Made by a program: the position numbers and the translations under genes. DNA of 22,432 nucleotides from JBEKYD01 sp049509915 (lineage in GTDB: Bacteria; Acidobacteriota; Terriglobia; Bryobacterales; Bryobacteraceae): positions 1 through 22,432 of the forward strand of contig JBEKZL010000112.1 of NCBI GenBank assembly GCA_049509915.1. The letters are read 5' to 3'. The notes under the pieces are model-generated. The model saw only the letters and a list, made by a program, of their open reading frames with translations. It had not been told where the DNA came from and made no database searches. This document shows, piece by piece, positions 7,649 through 14,508 of this stretch (position 1 is its first letter; each line of letters begins with the position of its first letter).

Positions 7649-8557
7649 TTAGCCGATCACCTTTTCGAGCACCGCCATACGGACGGCGACGCCGTTCTCG
7701 ACCTGGTTGAGGATCACCGAGCGCTGGAAATCGGCCACTTCACTCGACAGCTCGCGGCCGCGGTTGATGGGGCCGGGGTGCATGACGATGGCGTCCGGCC
7801 TGGCCAGATCGAGGTGTTCCAGGCGCAGGCCGTAGAAAGTGAAATACTCGCTGGCGGGAAAGGAGGCTTCGTGCTGGCGCTCGAGCTGCACGCGGAGCAT
7901 CATGATGACGTTGGCATCGCGGATGGCGTCGCGGATATCGCCGGTGAGCCGCACGCCGGGCGCCAGTTGGGCCAGTTCGGGCGGCAGCAGGGAAGCCGGG
8001 CCGCAAAGCACGATTTCGGCGCCGAAGCGGGACAATAGGTACACGTTGGAACGGGCCACGCGGCTGTGGGCGATATCGCCGATGATGGCGACGCGCAAGC
8101 CTTCCAGGCGGCCGAGGCGGTCGAGGATGGTGCGGGCGTCGAGCAGGGCCTGGGTGGGATGCTCGTGGGTGCCGTCGCCGGCATTGATGATGGGGGTGGG
8201 CAGATGGCGCGCCAGAAAATGGGGAGCGCCGGAGGCGGCGTGGCGCATCACGATGGCGTCCGGGCGCATGGCCGCCAGCGTGTTCAGGGTGTCCACCAAA
8301 GACTCGCCCTTGCTCACGCTGGAGCCGGCGGCGGTGATGGAAATGGCATCCGCGCCCAGGCGTTTGGCGGCGATTTCGAAGCTGGTTCGGGTGCGGGTGG
8401 ACGCTTCGAAAAACAGGTTGACGATCATTTTGCCGCGGAGCGTGTCGAGCTTCTTCAGGGACTGGCTCTGCAGCGGCTGAAAGTCCTTGGCCCGCGCCAG
8501 CAAGGCGTCGATGGCGGCGCGGTCCAGCTCTTCGATTCCCAGCAATCCGGCAGGCAT
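7649..8557 (-). CDS. pyrB: Aspartate carbamoyltransferase catalytic subunit
   Basis: PyrB condenses carbamoyl phosphate with aspartate to give carbamoyl aspartate, the committed step of pyrimidine synthesis, in the cytosol. The 302-residue protein has the carbamoyl-phosphate loop S53-T-R-T-R57 in FFEASTRTRTSFE, the H-P-T-Q-A-L-L-D segment, and HPGPINRGRELSSEVAD near the C-terminus. Its length is normal for the catalytic chain. No pyrI regulatory subunit is present, and control more likely comes from the upstream pyrR. The start lies 10 nt after the pyrR stop. Confidence 0.97.
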   Translation of the reverse strand: MPAGLLGIEELDRAAIDALLARAKDFQPLQSQSLKKLDTLRGKMIVNLFFEASTRTRTSFEIAAKRLGADAISITAAGSSVSKGESLVDTLNTLAAMRPDAIVMRHAASGAPHFLARHLPTPIINAGDGTHEHPTQALLDARTILDRLGRLEGLRVAIIGDIAHSRVARSNVYLLSRFGAEIVLCGPASLLPPELAQLAPGVRLTGDIRDAIRDANVIMMLRVQLERQHEASFPASEYFTFYGLRLEHLDLARPDAIVMHPGPINRGRELSSEVADFQRSVILNQVENGVAVRMAVLEKVIG

Positions 8558-8567
8558 TGTTTTCGCT

Positions 8568-9131
8568 TCAGGCCTGCCCGGCGGCGGCCCTCTCCACCAA
8601 CAGCACTTTTTCCATACTGTCGACCTCCTGGAACTTCACTTCGATAATTTCGATGCCGCTGGTTTGCACCACCCGGCCCACGAACTGGGCTTCGATGGGC
8701 AACTCGCGGTGGCCGCGGTCGATCAGGACGAGCAGGCGCACGCGCGACGGGCGGCCGTGATCGAACAGGGCGTCCAGGGCGGCGCGGATGGTGCGTCCGG
8801 TGTAGAGCACATCGTCCATCAGCACGATGTCCTTGCCCTGCACCGGGAACTGAATATCGGTGGCGCTGACTACCGGTTTGACGTCCACGGTGGTGAGATC
8901 GTCGCGATACAGATTGATATCGAGGATTCCCACCGGCACCTTGCGCTTTTCGAGGGCTTCGATTTTTCTGGCGAGGCGCTGGGCGAGCGGAACGCCGCGG
9001 CGGCGGATGCCGATAAAGGCAAGCTGGTCGAGGTCGGCGGTCTTTTCCAGGATCTCGTGTGCCAGACGGACCAGCGTGCGGTCGATTTCCGAAGCGCTCA
9101 TCAATTGCAACTTTTCGCGCGTGAGAGGCAT
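8568..9131 (-). CDS. pyrR: Bifunctional pyr operon regulator / uracil phosphoribosyltransferase
   Basis: The 187-residue protein begins MPLTREKLQLMSASEIDRTL and contains the PRPP-binding loop VLMDDVLYTGRT at about 103-114, with FIGIRRRGVPLA (39-50) and LDINLYRDDLT (70-80) typical of PyrR. In Gram-positive bacteria PyrR binds UMP and pyr mRNA and controls attenuation; it can also have weak uracil phosphoribosyltransferase activity. The frame is open to 9269, but the ATG at 9131 matches the family N-terminus. Only 68 nt separate it from the upstream antitoxin stop, and I found no PyrR-type anti-antiterminator loop there, so the mode of control here is uncertain. Confidence 0.95.
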   Translation of the reverse strand: MPLTREKLQLMSASEIDRTLVRLAHEILEKTADLDQLAFIGIRRRGVPLAQRLARKIEALEKRKVPVGILDINLYRDDLTTVDVKPVVSATDIQFPVQGKDIVLMDDVLYTGRTIRAALDALFDHGRPSRVRLLVLIDRGHRELPIEAQFVGRVVQTSGIEIIEVKFQEVDSMEKVLLVERAAAGQA

Positions 9132-9199
9132 AAGGCTCCGAAGGACAATGTAGCACGCGGGCAGGGCTCGGGACGGGCCGAAAGGGAACTGTCCAATCG

Positions 9200-9559
9200 C
9201 TAGCGAGCGTCCTCCGCCTGCCGCCTGCCGATGCGAGTCTGAGTGCCCGGGCTGTCCATATCGGGCCACGAGGTTTCCTCGGCGAGCGGGGCCGCCCTAA
9301 TTTCCAGCTTATGGCCGAGTACAAAGGCAAGATCGGCGAGCGTATGCAGGGTCATGTTGCGCGACCCGCTCAGAAGACTCGTAATGTGGGACTTGGAAGT
9401 GCCAGCGAGATCAGCGAGATCGGTCTTGTTGACCTTTCTCTCCTGCATAAGGCGCGAAATCAATTCGGAGGCGTCCAGTGCCAGGGCTTCGCGCTCATAC
9501 AAACGCCGCCGTTCCGAATCGGAAATGAACTCTTGAAATTGGTCCTTCAGGTGCGCCAT
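9200..9559 (-). CDS. XRE-type HTH antitoxin (HigA-like)
   Basis: The 119-residue protein has a Cro/CI-type helix-turn-helix at about residues 33-88: LISRLMQERKVNKTDLADLAG, then SKSHITSLLSGSRNMTLHTLADLAFVLG. The N-terminal 30 residues are charged and helical, and the C-terminal tail after about residue 93 is short and polar. It overlaps the end of the upstream toxin gene by 13 nt, and toxin-first order is characteristic of HigBA-like systems. It likely neutralises the toxin and represses the shared promoter. An AT-rich patch upstream of the toxin (about 9951-9969, including the palindrome ACATAAATGT at 9960-9969) is a candidate control region. Confidence 0.88.
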   Translation of the reverse strand: MAHLKDQFQEFISDSERRRLYEREALALDASELISRLMQERKVNKTDLADLAGTSKSHITSLLSGSRNMTLHTLADLAFVLGHKLEIRAAPLAEETSWPDMDSPGTQTRIGRRQAEDAR

Positions 9560-9822
9560 TTAGCCGTTCCTGCCTGTCCTGCAAAATAACTCTCGTCTTC
9601 TTGTCTGATGCGTTCGGCCCTGGCGATCTCGGAGGAAGGTATCCGATCCGATTGCTTAAAGAATCCGTGCGTAATCGCCAGCAGCCTTCCGGGAAGGTAG
9701 TAGCAAGGCATCCGGATTTGGTGGCTCTTGAACTCGAAGAAATCCGTTCCGGCGATTTTCTTGAATTTCTCCGCGTTGACAATCGCGCCATGGTCGGCAA
9801 TACGAACAAAGAGCGCATTCAT
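9547..9822 (-). CDS. HigB/Gp49-like toxin, N-terminus probably frameshifted
   Basis: The 91-residue ORF from ATG 9822 contains KFKKIAGTDFFEFKSHQIRM, then CYYLPGRLLAITHGFFKQ and IPSSEIARAERIRQED. These are hallmarks of the RelE-fold HigB/phage Gp49-like mRNA interferase family. The same frame continues upstream without a start codon other than CTG and encodes LDFYSNELNDRDKAK directly before the ATG, which looks like genuine protein sequence lost from the annotated ORF. The frame hits TGA at 9907-9909. A neighbouring frame encodes VRTRVPPG up to a C5G3 run, so a single missing base would join them into a normal protein of about 114 residues. The pair may be inactive or the base may be a sequencing error. 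Confidence 0.75.
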   Translation of the reverse strand: MNALFVRIADHGAIVNAEKFKKIAGTDFFEFKSHQIRMPCYYLPGRLLAITHGFFKQSDRIPSSEIARAERIRQEDESYFAGQAGTAKWRT

Positions 9823-9950
9823 CTTAGCCTTGTCGCGGTCATTCAGTTCGTTGCTGTAAAAGTCCAGCCCGGGGGAACTCGCGTTCGCACCAAGCGTACG
9901 CGACCGTCACCCGCTGACCAGCTCGGGCGATGGGCCGCTGCATTCACGAC

Positions 9951-9969
9951 TTTAAGTTAACATAAATGT
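9951..9969 (-). promoter_or_regulatory. AT-rich candidate promoter/operator of the HigB-like TA pair
   Basis: A 19-bp AT-rich patch stands out in otherwise GC-rich DNA, upstream of the toxin-antitoxin genes. It contains GTTAAC (9956-9961) and the 10-bp palindrome ACATAAATGT (9960-9969). No convincing -35/-10 pair at standard spacing could be fixed. A role as promoter or antitoxin operator is inferred from position only. Confidence 0.35.
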
Positions 9970-9988
9970 GAACCAAATGCCACGCTTG

Positions 9989-11167
9989 CTACCGGAACAG
10001 CCGCGGCGCGAAGCTCGCCAGGTAATCGCGCCAGTTGCGCCAGACGTGGCCTTCTTCCGATGGCGCGAACTGGTGTTTGATCTGGTGCTTTTCGAGCGCA
10101 TCGGCCAGGGCCTGAGACGCGGGGAAAAGGCCGTCTGCCTTACCGCACGCGATGTAGAACAGCTTCAGTTTCTTGTTGGCCGCGGCGGGCTCGGCGAAGA
10201 AATCCTTGAAGGCCTCTTCCGGGTTGCCGCGCGCGGCCGCGCTGAACGCGCCGATGTAGTGGAAGGTGTCGAGATGGGAAAGGCCGATCTGCAGGGCTTG
10301 GCCGCCGCCCATGGAAAGACCGGCGATGGCCCGGTCGTCGGGCCTGGCGGACGCGCGATAGAGCTTTTCGACGTAGGGGATGACGTCCTTCAGCAGATCG
10401 CCGGCGAACAGGTCGTTGGCATTTTGAGGCCCGCGTCCGGCCGACGGAACCAGCATCACCGCCGGCAGCGGACGGCCGTAGGGCATCACGATGATCATCG
10501 GTCTCGCGGCGCCGGCGGCAATCAGGTTGTCGAGAATCAGATTGGCGCGTCCGACCGATACCCAACCCGCCTCGGTGTCTCCCGATCCGTGCAGCAGATA
10601 CAGCACGGGCAGCTTCGACTTTCCGTCTTCGTATCCGGGCGGCGTATACACGTAAATGCTACGGGGCACGCCGAGCGAGGCCGATTGGTACCAGTCGATA
10701 TGCACGGTACCGTGCGGCACCGGCTGGATATCGTACGCGGCGGGTTTATCGGCGGGCACTTCGAACATGGATTCCGAAGAGCGGTCGCCCAGTTTCACCA
10801 TGGGGTTCGTAGGGTCGATGGCGCGGACGCCGTTTATAATGAACGTGTAGTTGTAGACGGCGGGACGGAGCGGGCCAACCGTAACGGTCCAATAGCCGTC
10901 GTCGCCCTTTGTCATTTCCGCTACGGCGGGGGCCGGCGGCGCACCCTCCACGGGCGGCGGCGCGATAAAATCGCCGTTCAGCTTCACGCTGGTGGCGTCG
11001 GGGGCTCGCAGCCGGAACACCACCGTCCGATCGGCGCGCACATCATACGATGGCGGCTGAGGCGGAGGGAAGCCGCGCCCGCCCCGGCCGGCCGGAGCGG
11101 GGGGCTGGGCTAAGCCCAAGGAAACGAAGACCAGACATAGCGCCGCAAGATTCAAACTGTGTTTCAT
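9989..11167 (-). CDS. Secreted esterase, CE1/enterochelin esterase-like, with N-terminal E-set domain
   Basis: The 392-residue protein begins with a Sec signal peptide (1-20, cleavage after SLGLA). A proline/glycine-rich linker (21-40) leads to an E-set/CBM48-like immunoglobulin fold (about 41-140: VVFRLRAPDATSVKLNGDF, GYWTVTVGPLRPAVYNYTF). The hydrolase domain follows, with the oxyanion segment LLHG (191-194), nucleophile G283-L-S285-M-G-G, likely Asp345 in CGKADGLF and His374 in EEGHVWRNWRDYL. This order is seen in bacterial feruloyl/acetyl-xylan esterases of carbohydrate esterase family 1, so a periplasmic or secreted plant-polysaccharide esterase is likely. The frame is open to 11311, but the ATG at 11167 has AAGGAAGG 6 nt upstream and the signal peptide. 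Confidence 0.9.
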   Translation of the reverse strand: MKHSLNLAALCLVFVSLGLAQPPAPAGRGGRGFPPPQPPSYDVRADRTVVFRLRAPDATSVKLNGDFIAPPPVEGAPPAPAVAEMTKGDDGYWTVTVGPLRPAVYNYTFIINGVRAIDPTNPMVKLGDRSSESMFEVPADKPAAYDIQPVPHGTVHIDWYQSASLGVPRSIYVYTPPGYEDGKSKLPVLYLLHGSGDTEAGWVSVGRANLILDNLIAAGAARPMIIVMPYGRPLPAVMLVPSAGRGPQNANDLFAGDLLKDVIPYVEKLYRASARPDDRAIAGLSMGGGQALQIGLSHLDTFHYIGAFSAAARGNPEEAFKDFFAEPAAANKKLKLFYIACGKADGLFPASQALADALEKHQIKHQFAPSEEGHVWRNWRDYLASFAPRLFR

Positions 11168-11206
11168 GACACCTTCCTTTCGAACTGTCGTGGAACCGTG
11201 ACGTTC

Positions 11207-11212
11207 ATTGTA
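11207..11212 (-). promoter_or_regulatory. Candidate -10 box of the esterase gene
   Basis: On the minus strand TACAAT (one mismatch to TATAAT) lies 39 nt upstream of the esterase ATG, just after the RES gene stop, giving a predicted leader of about 33 nt that contains the AAGGAAGG ribosome-binding site. No matching -35 box is visible at 16-18 nt, so the site is tentative. Confidence 0.35.
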
Positions 11213-11243
11213 GAACCGCGCGCGAACGTCTGCAGCCGACGCT

Positions 11244-11720
11244 CTAGCGCTTTGTCCAGAGCCGAGCATCCCAACGCACGGGCAATGGCTCGCTAGCCCG
11301 AATGCGGGCAAAATCGGGATGCTCCTGGTTGATGAGGACGTTGCGTTCCACTAGCGTCACCACCGAAGGCACCATCAGTACCGGCGTACGCCGCTCGTCA
11401 TACCACCGGTCGCCGAATGCCCGGGCGGTCTCGAAGGAGGGTGAATCCCAGTGCGGCAGGTCGCCGGCGGCGATTACTTCGACGGGCAAACCGGCCGGAA
11501 TCTCGATCTCGACATAACCCTGACTTGAGGGCACGTTGCCGGAGGCGTGCACCAGGGTTTCGAGTAATGCACCCGCGTAAGTTTCGGCGGCGTAGATCAC
11601 ACGCCGTCCGGCCGAGCTCCAACGCGCTCCACGCAACATGGCGCCGCTGCCGTCGAAGATGGTATGCCTCATGTCGGCTATGCGGAACGCCCTGAGCGGT
11701 CCGCTACGCCGGAAGCCCAT
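11244..11720 (-). CDS. RES-domain toxin (NAD+ phosphorylase/hydrolase family)
   Basis: The 158-residue protein shows the RES domain: LRAFRIADMRHTIFDG, G-A-R-W-S-S-A-G, VIYAAETYAGALLETLVH, then VPSVVTLVERNVLINQEHPDF. These hold the Arg, Glu and Ser positions that name the family, and the NVLIN-x-x-HPDF segment is typical. RES toxins such as MbcT degrade NAD+ and are paired with Xre/MbcA-type antitoxins, as here. The ATG at 11720 is preferred; an in-frame TTG at 11726 is possible. The start overlaps the antitoxin end by 17 nt, so the genes are translationally coupled. All expected motifs are present, so it appears intact. Confidence 0.92.
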   Translation of the reverse strand: MGFRRSGPLRAFRIADMRHTIFDGSGAMLRGARWSSAGRRVIYAAETYAGALLETLVHASGNVPSSQGYVEIEIPAGLPVEVIAAGDLPHWDSPSFETARAFGDRWYDERRTPVLMVPSVVTLVERNVLINQEHPDFARIRASEPLPVRWDARLWTKR

Positions 11721-12147
11721 AAACAATGCGGGCCATGACCTCTTCGGCTTGCCTCGCGCCCAACTCCGTCAGCGCGGCATCGAGGGGCGTTTTGCCACCG
11801 ATCTCCGCATGGGGGGTGGTCAGAAAACGCCGCACTTGCACGCGGTCCTGCCAGACGTCCTCGGCCATGGCAACCACGCGGGCCAGCCGCTCCGTGCGCT
11901 CGCTTTCCGCCGGACTGAGCCGCTCGCGCCGCCGTTTGTAAGTCGCCTCGGGGACGACCCGGTGCATCAGGGTGCGCTGCTCGCCGGCGTCCGAGAAAAC
12001 GCGCCGCGCCACGTTCCGAAGGGTCGCCTTCGGCAGGCCACGTTCGACGGCGTCGTTCAGTTCCAGGATCGATATTGCGGGCTTGTCCAGAACGAGGTCT
12101 CCGCCCAGAACCTCTCCGATATGACGCGGCTCCAACATCGGTATCAT
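11704..12147 (-). CDS. Xre/MbcA/ParS-type antitoxin of the RES toxin
   Basis: The 147-residue protein (144 if it starts at ATG 12138) has an N-terminal DNA-binding HTH region (ISILELNDAVERGLPKAT, VARRVF; about 25-50) and the MbcA/ParS toxin-binding domain (formerly DUF2384) at the C-terminus: RLARVVAMAEDVW, RRFLTTPHAEIGGKTPLDAAL, ARQAEEVMARIVYGLPA. These are standard for RES-Xre modules, in which the antitoxin blocks the toxin active site and represses the operon. The gene precedes the toxin and overlaps it. The first ATG (12147) overlaps the TATAAT promoter box, so the second ATG is probably the true start. Confidence 0.92.
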   Translation of the reverse strand: MIPMLEPRHIGEVLGGDLVLDKPAISILELNDAVERGLPKATLRNVARRVFSDAGEQRTLMHRVVPEATYKRRRERLSPAESERTERLARVVAMAEDVWQDRVQVRRFLTTPHAEIGGKTPLDAALTELGARQAEEVMARIVYGLPA

Positions 12148-12178
12148 TATACCCGATTGGTCGGATCAAACGATACCG
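12139..12178 (-). promoter_or_regulatory. RES-Xre promoter with nested 40-bp dyad operator
   Basis: On the minus strand a perfect TATAAT occupies 12151-12146. It lies inside a two-level palindrome centred at 12158.5: outer arms CGGTATC (12139-12145) and GATACCG (12172-12178), inner arms CCGA (12153-12156) and TCGG (12161-12164), with 7-nt gaps on both sides and a 4-nt centre. All 11 pairs are perfect. The position over the -10 box and immediately before the antitoxin gene suggests the Xre autoregulatory operator. The divergent SBBP gene begins 24 bp away and may be affected. No strong -35 box was found. Confidence 0.65.
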
Positions 12179-12201
12179 CATAGGGGATATAAACTAAGGT
12201 C

Positions 12202-14403
12202 ATGCGCCGCGGATTCTTGCTCGCGCTTCTTCTTTCCGCGAGTCACGCTTTCAGCCAGGGCGTGCAATCGCTGCCTCCGCTGCCGGCCAACACTTACACC
12301 AATGCGGTTCAGGTAGGCGCCTCCGGGAACATCTACGTGGGCGGCGAGTTCGTCCTGAACCCTCAGAGTCCCAGCGCGCCCGCACATGCGTTTGCCGGCA
12401 AGCTTTCCCCGGACGGTTCGCAGATTCTCTGGTGGACCGTGCTGCAGGGATCGGATGACGATCGTATCGTGTCTATGGCGCTCGGCTCGGACAATTCGGT
12501 ATACGTCACGGGAACGACTTCTTCGCCTGACTTCCCTACCACACCGGGGGCGATGCAGGCGGCGGCATCGGTCGCCTTCGAGGCATTTGCGGCCAAATTG
12601 AGCCCAAAGGGCGCGGTGGTTTATTCCACCTACATCGGGGGATCGGCCTCCACCACCGGCAATGCCATCGCGGTCGATTCGGCGGGGCACGCGTTCATCA
12701 CCGGCACGCTTAGCTCGGGCGGCGCATTTCCCACTACGCCAGGCGCCATAACGGGGGCGGCAGCGACCGATGGCGCCAACGGGGCGTTTGTCATCGAACT
12801 CAATCCGGCGGGGACGGCGGCGCTGGTCGCGATCGCTGGATTCGGCGGCAACGCGATCACGGTGGATGCGCAGGGCAACATCTACGCCGCCGGAGCCTTC
12901 GCCGGTCCGCTGGCGCCGACCACTTCCGGAGCTTTCCAGCCAAGCTCGTCCCAACTTACATGCGATTCCCTGGGCTTCTTCGGCGCATTCCCTTGCACGT
13001 ATCAGCACATCGCGAAAATCGATCCGACGGGCACTCAGTTGCAGTACGCAACCTATGTTTCGGGTACCTGGGGCGCAACTCCGCACGGGATCGCGGTGGA
13101 CGCCGATGGCAACGCGATCGTCGCCGGCACCACCAATTCGCCGGATTATCCCACCACGGGCAGGGGCTACCAGCCGGAGTATGCCGCCAGTCCCGAACCG
13201 CAATCGGCGGCATTGGATTTTTATCCGCCGCAATCGGCCGGGTACGTGACCAGACTGAACGGGTCGGGTACCGGCTTGCTGTGGTCCACCTTCTTTGGCG
13301 GCTCCGGGTGCGTCGTGGTTGCATTGGGATCAGGCTTCTGCGCCACCGGCGATAGCATAGCCGGCATGGCAGTGGACGCGAACGGAAATATTCTGTTCGC
13401 CGGGCTGGCTTATTCGATTGATCTGCCCGGGCTTTGGATGACACCGGTCGCCTCGCGGCCGACGTTCACTGGTCCACTCAACTTCGTGGCGCGTTTGAGC
13501 CCGGACGGCTCGACCCTTTCGCCGACGCAGTTGTTGCCATCGAGCACCGACGCTGGCGGAATCGCCGTTCGCGCCGACGGCACCGCGATCTTCGGCGCCC
13601 CTTTGGCGACCGCGAGTTTCTCCGCGGTGGGCCGGGTCGCGGCGATTGCCGATAGCGCCGATAATGCCAAGATCGTCAGCGTGGCGCCGGGACAGTTGCT
13701 GACGCTGTACGGAACCGATCTGGCGCCGGCGGAGCCAGCCTACCCGCCGAACGGATTTCCTCCGACCTTCAACGGCGTCACGGTCACGTTCAACGGAATC
13801 GCCGCGCCGGTTCTGTACACATCCGCGACGCAAATCAATCTGCAAGTGCCGTACGAGATCGCCGGTCAGAGTCAGGTGACGATAGAGGTGTCGAGCCTGT
13901 TCGTTTCGCCGGCGGTTTCGGAGTCGTATACCCTGGCCGTGGTGGAACGCCAGCCGAGCGTCTTCGTCTGGCCGGGCAGCTTCAGCCAACCGGTCTTCGA
14001 CGCGGCCGCCTGCAATGGCCAGACCGTTCCCGGACTCCAGCCTTTGGCGTTCAATGCCGACGGTACGGTCAACAGTTGCGCCAACCCGGCTGCGGCAGGC
14101 TCGGCGGTCACGATCTTCCTGAACGGCCTGGGCGTGACCGATCCGGCGCAGGTGACGGGAATGGTCAGCTCCTCGCTCACCGCGGTTAGCCCCAGTGCGG
14201 CGCCTCTTTATCCGAATCAGGCCACCACGACCGTGCTGGCGACAGACACACTGCCCGGCTCGGTCTCGAGTCTCGCCCAGGTGCGGATTCAGGTTTCCTC
14301 CACGTCGGGGTACCTGAACCTTCCGCTGGAAGTGCAGGACGCGTCCGCGGCGTTTCTGGTTCGAGGGCCGGGGATATTGATCTGGGTGCAGCCGGGAAAT
14401 TAA
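12202..14403 (+). CDS. Secreted SBBP-repeat beta-propeller protein with TIGR03437-like C-terminal domain
   Basis: The 733-residue protein has a Sec signal peptide (1-19, MRRGFLLALLLSASHAFSQ) and then several beta-propeller SBBP repeats, in which segments like AKLSPDGSQILWWT, VYVTGTTSSPDFPTTPGA, AIAVDSAGHAFITGT and IAVDADGNAIVAGT recur roughly every 50-70 residues to about residue 480. The remainder, about 487-732, matches the 'Solibacter' C-terminal domain (TIGR03437): VSVAPGQLLTLYGTDLAP, FNGVTVTFNGIAAPVLYTSA, QINLQVPYEIAG. Cysteine pairs occur in LTCDSLGFFGAFPCTY and in the C-terminal domain, consistent with export. The role is unknown; proteins of this class are thought to be extracellular and binding-related. 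It is divergent from the RES-Xre operon. Confidence 0.9.
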   Translation: MRRGFLLALLLSASHAFSQGVQSLPPLPANTYTNAVQVGASGNIYVGGEFVLNPQSPSAPAHAFAGKLSPDGSQILWWTVLQGSDDDRIVSMALGSDNSVYVTGTTSSPDFPTTPGAMQAAASVAFEAFAAKLSPKGAVVYSTYIGGSASTTGNAIAVDSAGHAFITGTLSSGGAFPTTPGAITGAAATDGANGAFVIELNPAGTAALVAIAGFGGNAITVDAQGNIYAAGAFAGPLAPTTSGAFQPSSSQLTCDSLGFFGAFPCTYQHIAKIDPTGTQLQYATYVSGTWGATPHGIAVDADGNAIVAGTTNSPDYPTTGRGYQPEYAASPEPQSAALDFYPPQSAGYVTRLNGSGTGLLWSTFFGGSGCVVVALGSGFCATGDSIAGMAVDANGNILFAGLAYSIDLPGLWMTPVASRPTFTGPLNFVARLSPDGSTLSPTQLLPSSTDAGGIAVRADGTAIFGAPLATASFSAVGRVAAIADSADNAKIVSVAPGQLLTLYGTDLAPAEPAYPPNGFPPTFNGVTVTFNGIAAPVLYTSATQINLQVPYEIAGQSQVTIEVSSLFVSPAVSESYTLAVVERQPSVFVWPGSFSQPVFDAAACNGQTVPGLQPLAFNADGTVNSCANPAAAGSAVTIFLNGLGVTDPAQVTGMVSSSLTAVSPSAAPLYPNQATTTVLATDTLPGSVSSLAQVRIQVSSTSGYLNLPLEVQDASAAFLVRGPGILIWVQPGN

Positions 14404-14408
14404 GACTT

Positions 14409-14486
14409 TAGCCACCGATGAACACCAATAAACGCAGATAAGTCCTTGTTCCTCGATCGGTGTTTATCGGCGTTCATCGGTGGCTA
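14409..14486. repeat. Long imperfect inverted repeat, possible bidirectional terminator
   Basis: Arms 14409-14438 and 14457-14486 (30 bp each, four mismatches) are inverted around an 18-nt loop, with the outer 15 bp perfectly paired (TAGCCACCGATGAAC and its complement). The element fills the gap between the convergent SBBP and acyl-CoA synthetase genes, six bases after the first stop and 22 before the second. A transcript from either strand could form a long hairpin. No U-run follows, so it is not a classical intrinsic terminator. The unit resembles a dispersed GCCACCGATGAACAC-type repeat I remember from several environmental phyla; that was not checked. Confidence 0.7.
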
Positions 14487-14508
14487 TTCTCTTACGCGCC
14501 GGCCGTGG

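Noticed and set aside
6438..7652. 404-codon plus-strand ORF rich in Gly, Ala, Val and His
   Set aside because: It is an antisense shadow of pyrC, which has every expected catalytic residue; the composition is that of a complementary frame of GC-rich coding DNA.
9968..11113. 381-codon plus-strand ORF
   Set aside because: It is antisense to the secreted esterase, whose signal peptide, catalytic triad and ribosome-binding site are clear.
12166..14415. Minus-strand ORFs of 355 and 361 codons
   Set aside because: They are antisense to the SBBP/TIGR03437 gene and are dominated by Arg and Gly, as expected of reverse frames.
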